Program-made: the position numbers and the translations under genes
Shown: in pieces, positions 52,991-59,914 of the stretch
How positions within the stretch are numbered: the stretch's first letter is position 1
How the letters are laid out: each line of letters starts with the position of its first letter
From: Chryseobacterium cucumeris
Lineage (GTDB): Bacteria; Bacteroidota; Bacteroidia; Flavobacteriales; Weeksellaceae
Length of the DNA: 64,000 bases
Assembly: GCF_016775705.1 (NCBI RefSeq)
Contig: NZ_CP068760.1
Location: forward strand, 1,860,001 to 1,924,000
Direction of reading: 5' to 3'
The notes under the pieces: generated by a model
Told to the model about the DNA's origin: nothing
The model's input: the letters and a program-made list of their open reading frames with translations, nothing else
The model's database searches: none

Positions 52991-54841
52991 ATGAAATTAA
53001 AGTACTTACTTTTATACTGTATACTTTTTATCTGCCCATTATATCCCGCACAGAATACATTTATTGATGGTCTTAAGAACCAGTTGAATGAAGATCATAT
53101 TTCTACTGCAGAAAAATTCAGAATTTACAATGAACTTACCGAATATTACAGAGTCAGCGATCAATATTCTACAGCTGAAAAATATGTTCAGCAGCAACTT
53201 GATCTTGCTAAAAAAGAAAATGATTATGCTGAAGAAGTAAAAGCTCTCAGTCAAAAAGGAGTCATTAAGCTTAATCAGTCTGAATATGATAAGATTCCTC
53301 CTATTCTGGATGCTGCGAATGCAATTGTTCAAAAGAGTCAAAATAAAACTGCGGAACTATATGCCACTTATCTGAATATCTACTACAGAAATGCACTTGG
53401 CGAACTTGAAAATACAATCAGGCTTGTTCAGAAAGTTCTTCCCACCGTTGAAAAACAACCTTCTGAAATCTTATTAAACGCAAAGCTCAATTATCTTCTC
53501 TATGGAATCTATACAGAATGGAACGATGCTGACAATGCCACCAGATATGCCAAGAAATCCATAGAGCTTGCTGAAAAGGCGGGAAACAAAAATTTACTCA
53601 GCTCTACCTATTCGGCGCTGGCTGTCTGCTACTCCTTTCAATATGAGAAAAGCGGGAACTCAAAAGATCTGAAACCCGTCATTGAGATGTGTAAGAAAGC
53701 TGTTGGCCTGTACCATCAATTTCCCGGTCATGTCTCAGCCCATGTACATGCAATGGCCTTACTGAATCTTACAAACTATTATCTGAGCTATCCGGTTATG
53801 ACTCCCGAAATCCGTGAGGAAATTCAGAATAACGCCCACGAAATCCTGACCCTTACCCAGCATACGACTCTTAATCAGAGTATGCAGGCAGGTGCACTTG
53901 GTGTTTTGAGCAATCTTGCATCACGGGATCAGAATGATGCTTTATCAGAGCAGTATCTTCTGAAAGCTGAACAGATTCTGCTTACCCAGCAGCCGGTTTA
54001 TTATCACGTGATGATCAATGTGGTAAAAAATCTTGCAGAGCTTTATGCAAAACAGAAAAATTACCGGAAAGCTTATGAGTACGAGACAAAAGTAACAGAA
54101 TACAGCAATCTTCTCTTTGATGAAGGCCAGGCTGAAACTGCAAAAAGGTTGGAAGCTCAGTATCAATCGCAGAAAAAAGAATCTGAACTCAGATCTCTCA
54201 CCGAAAAAACGGCCAGTCTGAAAAAGGAAAAACTTCTTTATATTATACTGGGAATCATAGGATTGATTGGAGCCTTCTTTATGTTCCGTTCTTATCATTT
54301 TAAACTGCGGTATTCTATAGAAAGGGAAAATAAGCTTGATACAGAAAAGCATGAAGCAGAAATGCAGGTCAAACTTCAGGAGGAAGAGCAGGCCCGATTA
54401 AGGGCAGAACAGGAACTACTTACCCTTCAGCAGCAAAAACTTCAAAGTGAGGTACTGGCGAGCCAGCTTCATATTCAGCATAAGAATGAGGTTCTGCAGC
54501 AGCTTCAGACCCAGCTTTCCGATACGGATATTAATATTCATCAGGTGGTAAAAGGAGAAAATCGGGTTGACAATGATTTTGAAAAAATCAGATTCACCAT
54601 TCAGGAACTGCATCCTGATTTCTTCAAAAATATCAATGAAAAAGCTAAACAAAAGCTTACTGCTCTGGATTTGAAATACTGTGCTTACCTCTATCTGGGA
54701 ATGGACACCAAACAAATTGCCAACCTCCTCAATGTAGAACCCAAAAGTGTAAGAATGACCAAATACCGGTTGAAGAAAAAGTTCGGACTCGACGAGAATA
54801 CTGCTTTAGAATCTTTTTTCCAGGGGGTGTTTTCTGAGTAA
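52991..54841 (+). CDS. TPR-containing membrane-bound transcriptional regulator (LuxR-like HTH)
   Basis: A 616-residue regulator. The ATG at 52991 gives a signal (MKLKYLLLYCILFICPLYPAQ); an upstream TTG is not needed. Residues about 20-400 are helical TPR repeats in the periplasm, ILGIIGLIGAFFMF (about 420) is the membrane helix, a long coiled coil (EKHEAEMQVKLQEEEQARLRAEQELL) leads to a C-terminal HTH at about 555-615 (LTALDLKYCAYLYLGMDTKQIANLLNVEPKSVRMTKYRLKKKF). This class senses an envelope signal and binds DNA. Targets unknown. It lies just upstream of the RiPP locus on the same strand, but a terminator and ~600 bp separate them. Confidence 0.87.
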   Translation: MKLKYLLLYCILFICPLYPAQNTFIDGLKNQLNEDHISTAEKFRIYNELTEYYRVSDQYSTAEKYVQQQLDLAKKENDYAEEVKALSQKGVIKLNQSEYDKIPPILDAANAIVQKSQNKTAELYATYLNIYYRNALGELENTIRLVQKVLPTVEKQPSEILLNAKLNYLLYGIYTEWNDADNATRYAKKSIELAEKAGNKNLLSSTYSALAVCYSFQYEKSGNSKDLKPVIEMCKKAVGLYHQFPGHVSAHVHAMALLNLTNYYLSYPVMTPEIREEIQNNAHEILTLTQHTTLNQSMQAGALGVLSNLASRDQNDALSEQYLLKAEQILLTQQPVYYHVMINVVKNLAELYAKQKNYRKAYEYETKVTEYSNLLFDEGQAETAKRLEAQYQSQKKESELRSLTEKTASLKKEKLLYIILGIIGLIGAFFMFRSYHFKLRYSIERENKLDTEKHEAEMQVKLQEEEQARLRAEQELLTLQQQKLQSEVLASQLHIQHKNEVLQQLQTQLSDTDINIHQVVKGENRVDNDFEKIRFTIQELHPDFFKNINEKAKQKLTALDLKYCAYLYLGMDTKQIANLLNVEPKSVRMTKYRLKKKFGLDENTALESFFQGVFSE

Positions 54842-54871
54842 CAATATATATTTTATTTTTATACTCAATTG

Positions 54872-54907
54872 AAAGCTTTTCATCTTAAGATTGAAAAGCT
54901 TTTTTTA
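54872..54907 (+). terminator. Terminator of the TPR regulator gene
   Basis: AAAGCTTTTCA/TGAAAAGCTTT stem with TCTTAAGAT loop and a T-run. Confidence 0.85.
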
Positions 54908-55458
54908 TACTTAAAATTCATTTGTTAATATCCAAAGTTTTAAAATCAGAGGTTTTTTTATAAAAACTGAGGGGATACTTACGTGGTTTTTGGTGCTAAA
55001 AAAGTTGATTTTAAATAAAACAAATCATAAGAAGCATACAAATAGTACCCAAAACAAGTTATTCAACATCTTATTTCCAGGCTTACATCACTTATTTTCC
55101 GGTATTGTACAATAGAAAATATTACCGTACAAACTATTGTTAAAGTCAGTAGCTTTCTTTTTATAGCCGGTATGTAATTTATACTTTTTCGAATTTCAAA
55201 TATTTCACCAAAGCCCAGCTCCTATTCAGAGTAAAATTTGCATTTGTACACAAAGCAAAATACAAATCATTTACACATTTTATCCCTATAAAGTGATCTA
55301 AATATTTATAGTTTTATCCCATCAACGTTGACAAAATGTATTCTTCAAATTTAAAATGCAAGTGTACAGTGTATAATAAATAGGAAGAATTATTCACCCA
55401 AAGTCAAGGGTTAATTTGACACAAATGATTTATATAAAAACAATTAAAAATTACACAC
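54908..55458 (+). other. Long AT-rich leader region of the RiPP locus
   Basis: About 550 bp without a convincing ORF on either strand; only a 15-codon ATG frame (55336-55383, MYSSNLKCKCTVYNK) appears, judged fortuitous. No exact -33/-7 pair was found close to the precursor start; the nearest -7-like word is TTAATTTG (about 55412-55419). The stretch may hold operators or an RNA leader. Its base composition is visibly lower in GC than the neighbouring genes. Confidence 0.4.
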
Positions 55459-55659
55459 ATGAAAAAATTAAATGGAATGAAGAGTGGCTTCTCTTCTACA
55501 GAAAACAAGAAATTACAAAGAAAGGATCTAAAATCTATTTTAGGTGGAGATGGTTATAAATATGTAGAAACAGATTGTGGTTCTACATGTTATGATAAAG
55601 AAACATGGAAAGATGGGACTCTTATCAGTACTTTAAAAATAGATACCAGCCTTAATTAG
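55459..55659 (+). CDS. RiPP precursor peptide with double-glycine leader (grasp-with-spasm type)
   Basis: A 66-residue peptide. Residues 1-30 are a leader ending KDLKSILGG, the Bacteroidota GG-type cleavage motif (Gly29-Gly30). The 36-residue core carries a CGSTC pair (Cys40, Cys44), several Asp/Glu (31, 37, 39, 46, 48, 52, 62) and Ser/Thr/Lys acceptors, the residues an ATP-grasp ligase would link by ester or amide bonds. The maturation genes follow at 55727-58777. GG leaders are normally cut by a C39-peptidase ABC exporter, which is absent from this window. Found by sequence pattern; product structure unknown. Confidence 0.85.
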   Translation: MKKLNGMKSGFSSTENKKLQRKDLKSILGGDGYKYVETDCGSTCYDKETWKDGTLISTLKIDTSLN

Positions 55660-55726
55660 TATTATCACAGATAGAGGGTTATCCCTCTATCTCTTTTATC
55701 ATCACACCATATTCGTTAGAGAATTT

Positions 55727-56632
55727 ATGAAAAAGGATATTTGGAACTATGCTTCATATGGTTTAATAGCTATAATTTTCACTCTCATAGCTTGCAAGAG
55801 CAGAAATTTGAACTATATAACCTATTATAATAGAATCAATGAAATCGACAGTATATTTCGTTTACAAAAGGATACAATATTTACAATTAAGCAGTACAAA
55901 AAAATATTCAGCCAATATCCTCCCAAAAACCAGGAACGGAGGGAGGAATATGAAAATTACATAAAGCTTGCAGATCAACATCACAAAAATTTCGGAGGGA
56001 AAAAAAGTCTTTACAAGCTTATTCCGTTAGTTGCACATAATTGGAAATATAAAAAGCAAGACTCCAGCTTCATACAGCTCTATCAAAAATATGGTATTGG
56101 CAGGCAGGAAATGGAATTGAAAGTTGAGGAATGGAAAAGAGGACTTAATCAAAAACTTGTAGATTCTTTTACAGTCGCGTTTAAACGTGATCAAGACAGC
56201 CGTATTGATTCAAATTATGCAGATATCAATAAAAATGATAAAAAGAATGCTGAACTTCTGAGGTGGATGTTTGAGAATTATGGTTTCCCAAGTCTGCAAA
56301 AAATTGGTTTATCAAATGGTGATTTCTTTATGCCATCAGGACCTATATTACTACACATGGCAGATTATGAAGAGTATTACCCATATTTGAAAATAAAGCT
56401 ATTAGAGTATGTAAAATCTGGTGAATGTCCCCCAAGAGACTACGCAGCTATGGTAGATAGAAATAATTTACACCATAAAGTACCTTATACTTATGGCGTT
56501 TATCAAGGATATGAAAATATAAAAGACTCCGCAACCGTCAATCGTAATCGCAAAAACATAGGGCTGCCAAGCTTAAAGCATGCTCAGTTGATTACAAAAG
56601 ATTTTTTCAAAAAAATAAAAAAGAAAAATTGA
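55727..56632 (+). CDS. DUF6624-like lipoprotein in the RiPP locus
   Basis: A 301-residue protein with a lipoprotein signal: LIAC at residues 20-23, followed by KSRN. The C-terminal half contains LLRWMFENYGFPSLQKIGLS, GPILLHMADYEEYY and DYAAMVDRNNLHHKVPYTYGV, which resembles the DUF6624 family (helix-rich, with a conserved D-R and a Y-G after it). It is placed between the precursor and the ATP-grasp gene and ends in TTGA, where TTG is the next start, so it is translationally coupled to the maturase. An immunity, binding or proteolytic role is a guess only. Confidence 0.75.
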   Translation: MKKDIWNYASYGLIAIIFTLIACKSRNLNYITYYNRINEIDSIFRLQKDTIFTIKQYKKIFSQYPPKNQERREEYENYIKLADQHHKNFGGKKSLYKLIPLVAHNWKYKKQDSSFIQLYQKYGIGRQEMELKVEEWKRGLNQKLVDSFTVAFKRDQDSRIDSNYADINKNDKKNAELLRWMFENYGFPSLQKIGLSNGDFFMPSGPILLHMADYEEYYPYLKIKLLEYVKSGECPPRDYAAMVDRNNLHHKVPYTYGVYQGYENIKDSATVNRNRKNIGLPSLKHAQLITKDFFKKIKKKN

Positions 56633-57531
56633 TACTGATCATTTCTCAAAATAACGAGATAACCACTACAGAAGTCATTAAATGGCTACAAAAATTGGAT
56701 AAAAGCTTTATCCGGGTGCATGAAGATGAAATTTTTGATATTAAAATCCAAGAAAAACGGATTTATCTAGAAAGCCCGAGAAATTGTTTTTTTATTGATG
56801 AAATTAGCAGTGTATGGTATAGAAGAGGTAGACTGAAGTTTAACCGCCTGTACTATAAAAATGAAGCGATTAACCTCCATATGAATGAATATCAACACTG
56901 GCTGGAAGATTATGTAATAAAGGTTTTAGAGTCAAAAAAACATATTAATAAACAAAGCAATTGTGATATCAATAAACTTCTTGTGCTTGAAGAGGCCCAA
57001 AAGGCTGGATTAGATGTTCCGTCTTATTTTCTGGCTGACAACACAGATCATGTTACTTTAAATAAAACAATCATCAAAACCATTGGTGGCAACCCAAGAA
57101 TGGAAAGCATACTCAAGGATTCCAGTGGGATGATGTATACAACAGTTGTTCAAGAAAATGAAAATAAAAATTTTTTAATCACTTTTTTTCAGGAAAAAAT
57201 CGAAAAAAACTTCGAGATCAGAAGCTTTTATCTAAATGGTAAAGTTTGGTCTACAGCCATCTTTTCGCAAAATGATAACCAAACTAAAATTGACTTTAGG
57301 AAATACAATGATGAAAAACCCAATAGAAAAGTACCTTATAATCTTCCGAAAAATATTGAGCAAAAAATACATCTGTTAATGCAGTCATTAGATCTTAATT
57401 CCGGTTCTCTTGATTTCATCAAAAATGATGGTAAATACTATTTTTTAGAAGTCAATCCAGTAGGCCAGTTTTTGGGAATATCAGTAATATGTAATTATTT
57501 ATTGGAAAAAGAAATAGCTGATTATTTATGA
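56629..57531 (+). CDS. gwsG: Grasp-with-spasm system ATP-grasp peptide maturase
   Basis: A 300-residue ATP-grasp ligase. It starts at TTG 56629, overlapping the stop of the lipoprotein gene. The family landmark WYRRGR (63-68) is present, as in MvdC/MvdD-type graspetide ligases. The metal/ATP site is D262 in SLDFI, E274 and N276 in FLEVNPVGQF. Such enzymes link Asp/Glu side chains to Ser/Thr/Lys of a precursor peptide with ATP. It is followed by a 4-bp ATGA overlap with the next gene. Cytosolic; precursor at 55459 is the presumed substrate. Confidence 0.88.
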   Translation: MILIISQNNEITTTEVIKWLQKLDKSFIRVHEDEIFDIKIQEKRIYLESPRNCFFIDEISSVWYRRGRLKFNRLYYKNEAINLHMNEYQHWLEDYVIKVLESKKHINKQSNCDINKLLVLEEAQKAGLDVPSYFLADNTDHVTLNKTIIKTIGGNPRMESILKDSSGMMYTTVVQENENKNFLITFFQEKIEKNFEIRSFYLNGKVWSTAIFSQNDNQTKIDFRKYNDEKPNRKVPYNLPKNIEQKIHLLMQSLDLNSGSLDFIKNDGKYYFLEVNPVGQFLGISVICNYLLEKEIADYL

Positions 57532-57710
57532 AAAGAGATTTTACTAACAAAGAAAAACATAAACTTCCCCTCACCTTTAAATATATTGACGTTGTAAAAA
57601 ACAAAATTCGTGAGAAAAAACATTTTAGCATCACCATTCCATGCGAAAAATACTATACTGATTCTTACGCAAAACTTAATCCTTATAAATTTCTGACGAG
57701 ATTATTATGA
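57528..57710 (+). CDS. Small basic protein between the two maturase genes
   Basis: A 60-residue ORF, Lys/Arg-rich, reading MKRDFTNKEKHKLPL at the start and YAKLNPYKFLTRLL at the end. It begins in the ATGA that ends the ATP-grasp gene and ends in the ATGA that starts the SPASM gene, so it is tightly coupled on both sides, which argues for a real protein. No motif recognised; one Cys (in ITIPCEKYY). It could be a recognition or adaptor protein for the precursor, or a second small peptide substrate. Confidence 0.65.
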   Translation: MKRDFTNKEKHKLPLTFKYIDVVKNKIREKKHFSITIPCEKYYTDSYAKLNPYKFLTRLL

Positions 57711-58777
57711 ACTATTTCAGCCTATTTGCCAACATCCTTATCACCAAAGGAGCCACCAGAATTCTCATTTCAGATCTACAGAGAAATATATCAGAACTGT
57801 ATCCGTTGGAGTTGTATGAAATTATAGAAGAGCTGAAAAACAAATCCGTTGAAGATACAATGACAAGTTATGATGAAGAATCCAAAGTAATTATTCAGGA
57901 ATACATCCATCTTCTGTTGGAAAAAGAATATGGATTTATTACAGAGAATGACTGGGATAGAAATTTTCCTCCCCTTTCTTTTGAACATCATGAGCCCAGC
58001 GCTATCACCAATCTCTTTATTGAAATGGACGATATCGGGATCATAAAGAAGATATTTCCGTCAATAGAAAACCTTGGGATTAAGCATTTGGTTATTTACA
58101 GCTCAAAACCTTTACCCTTAAAAGATTGTATAGAAATTGATGAAATTTTTAAAACCTCAGTGTTATCAGGAATAGAAATTTTCTCACCGTTTCACCAGGA
58201 AGTCAACCTCTCTTTTATACAGGCTCTTCAAAAAAATACGGTCAGAATATACAGTCTTATTTTTTACAATTGTCCGGAGTCTCCTTTCAAAGCTAAAGAT
58301 GAATATAGATTCTCACTGAATTTGCTGAAAGATGATCTGAAAATATCTGCCTGTGGAAAAGTGGAACTGAAATACTTCAACACGAATATTACTAAAGTTA
58401 TAGAAGCAGTGAACCACAATTCCTGCCTGCATAAAAAGATAGGCATTGATAGAAAAGGTAATATTAAAAACTGTCCACTGATGAATGAAAGCTTTGGAAA
58501 CATCCATAAATACAGTCTTGAAGAAGCTATCAATCAACCTGATTTCAGAAAATACTGGGATCTTACTAAAGACCAAATTGAAATATGCAAAGACTGTGAG
58601 TTCCGTTATGTCTGCACAGACTGCAGGGCATATACGGAAAACACATTAAAAAACAAAAAAGGCCTGAATATATCAAAACCTCTGAAATGCGGCTATAATC
58701 CTTATACGGGCGTTTGGGATGACTGGTCAAAAAACCCTTTAAAACAAGAAATTTTTAATTCCCTGGTACTCAGATAA
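57707..58777 (+). CDS. gwsS: Grasp-with-spasm system SPASM-domain maturase, no radical-SAM cluster motif
   Basis: A 356-residue protein. Residues 240-328 make a full SPASM domain: Cys240-x10-Gly251-x4-Cys256 (CLHKKIGIDRKGNIKNC), then C294-x2-C297-x5-C303-x2-C306 (CKDCEFRYVCTDC) and Cys328. The N-terminal ~235 residues are degenerate: no CxxxCxxC motif is present, so a SAM-cleaving [4Fe-4S] cluster is not expected. It resembles TIGR04193-like members of this system. Expected to bind two auxiliary Fe-S clusters and perhaps deliver the precursor to the ligase. Confidence 0.87.
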   Translation: MNYFSLFANILITKGATRILISDLQRNISELYPLELYEIIEELKNKSVEDTMTSYDEESKVIIQEYIHLLLEKEYGFITENDWDRNFPPLSFEHHEPSAITNLFIEMDDIGIIKKIFPSIENLGIKHLVIYSSKPLPLKDCIEIDEIFKTSVLSGIEIFSPFHQEVNLSFIQALQKNTVRIYSLIFYNCPESPFKAKDEYRFSLNLLKDDLKISACGKVELKYFNTNITKVIEAVNHNSCLHKKIGIDRKGNIKNCPLMNESFGNIHKYSLEEAINQPDFRKYWDLTKDQIEICKDCEFRYVCTDCRAYTENTLKNKKGLNISKPLKCGYNPYTGVWDDWSKNPLKQEIFNSLVLR

Positions 58778-58804
58778 TTTTTTTTCATAATCCCTGTTAA
58801 TTGA

Positions 58805-58837
58805 AAACCGCTTTTAAATTAGATTTAAAAGCGGTTT
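58805..58837. terminator. Bidirectional terminator after the RiPP locus
   Basis: 15-bp perfect stem AAACCGCTTTTAAAT/ATTTAAAAGCGGTTT with TAG loop; it separates the RiPP genes from the convergent membrane-protein gene. The T-tail is short on both strands. Confidence 0.8.
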
Positions 58838-58862
58838 ATTATCTTATCGTATTGATTACATT

Positions 58863-59240
58863 TTATTTAAAAAACTTCCATTTTGGGATAATGGCAAGCA
58901 TTCCAAATCCTGTAAACAGGAAGAGATTGGTTACATCCGTATACAAAAATGTAGACAGGTAGTAATTGTGCATAAAGAAATGCAGCACCAGTAAAGCCGG
59001 AAACATAAAGATTCCTGCCTTTTTGTAGAAGAACATCAGCACAAGCCCTATCATCATCAGTATGTCAATAGAAAAAATCACATAGAAGTACCACCTCGGA
59101 ATCTGAAGGTATTCATGCTGCAGATATTCATCCACATCGATACCAAGTCCCATAATAGTAAACAACATCAAGGCTGCAAACGCCAAAATAAATCCCCATC
59201 CTTTCTTTGGGTCTTCGTCAAAATAGCTGTATTCTTCCAT
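58863..59240 (-). CDS. Small four-helix membrane protein, unknown
   Basis: A 125-residue protein with about four hydrophobic helices (GWGFILAFAALMLFTIMGL; WYFYVIFSIDILMMIGLVLMFFY; IFMFPALLVLHFFMHNYYL; LFLFTGFGMLAII). A charged start (MEEYSYFDEDPKKG) suggests the N-terminus stays in the cytosol. Similar short proteins occur in flavobacteria as DUF-type membrane proteins; no function known. A 69-bp gap separates it from the Lrp gene upstream. Confidence 0.65.
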   Translation of the reverse strand: MEEYSYFDEDPKKGWGFILAFAALMLFTIMGLGIDVDEYLQHEYLQIPRWYFYVIFSIDILMMIGLVLMFFYKKAGIFMFPALLVLHFFMHNYYLSTFLYTDVTNLFLFTGFGMLAIIPKWKFFK

Positions 59241-59309
59241 ACCTACAAAAATAAAGAACTTATGAGAGATTTCATAAGTTCTTTTATAATTATTCGTTTA
59301 AAATTTGAC

Positions 59310-59780
59310 TTACACAGAGATTGCGTTGATCAGTCTGTTTTTGTCACTTAAGAATTCCTCCATAGAGATCATACTTTCAGTTCTCATTACATCCTGAATG
59401 TCGTCGATCTGGTAAATAATTCTTTTGGCATCATCAGTATTCTTAGCTCTTACTTTACAGAAAATATTATATTTTCCTGAAATAACGCTAGCCTCGATTA
59501 CGTTAGGAATAGTTGACAATTCTTTCAATACTTCCTGAGTACGGTTTGATTTTGTCAAAAGGATACCTATGAAAGCTGTAAAGTGATAATCCAGCTTACC
59601 ATAATCGATGTTAAGAGATGATCCCAAAATAATACCTGCATCTTCCATCTTTTTCACTCTTACGTGAATTGTTCCAGCAGAAACATCCATCTGCTTTGCA
59701 ATTTCAGTAAAAGGCATTCTTGTGTTTTCTACTAAGAAATCAAGAATCTTCTTGTCTATTTCGTCCAGTTGATAGTTCAT
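59310..59780 (-). CDS. Lrp/AsnC family transcriptional regulator
   Basis: A 156-residue regulator. The N-terminal winged HTH covers about 5-60: LDEIDKKILDFLVENTRMPFTEIAKQMDVSAGTIHVRVKKMEDAGII. The C-terminal RAM (ACT-like) domain covers about 65-150 with AFIGILLTKSNRTQEVLKEL and NIFCKVRAKNTDDAKRIIY. Such proteins form octamers that sense amino acids. A TAAATTTG -7 box lies at 59825-59832 on the minus strand. Targets are unknown. Confidence 0.92.
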   Translation of the reverse strand: MNYQLDEIDKKILDFLVENTRMPFTEIAKQMDVSAGTIHVRVKKMEDAGIILGSSLNIDYGKLDYHFTAFIGILLTKSNRTQEVLKELSTIPNVIEASVISGKYNIFCKVRAKNTDDAKRIIYQIDDIQDVMRTESMISMEEFLSDKNRLINAISV

Positions 59781-59914
59781 ATTAGTTAAATTACAATTTC
59801 TTTAAAAAATCTATGTATTTTTTGCAAATTTACGAAAAATAATTTAACTAAAAAATATATATCAAATATTAACAATAATTAACACAGATGATAAAAATCA
59901 TTAAAATATTCTAA

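Noticed and set aside
55336-55383. A 15-codon frame (MYSSNLKCKCTVYNK) in the leader of the RiPP locus
   Set aside because: No leader-like features or GG motif; Cys content alone is not enough, and short frames are expected by chance.
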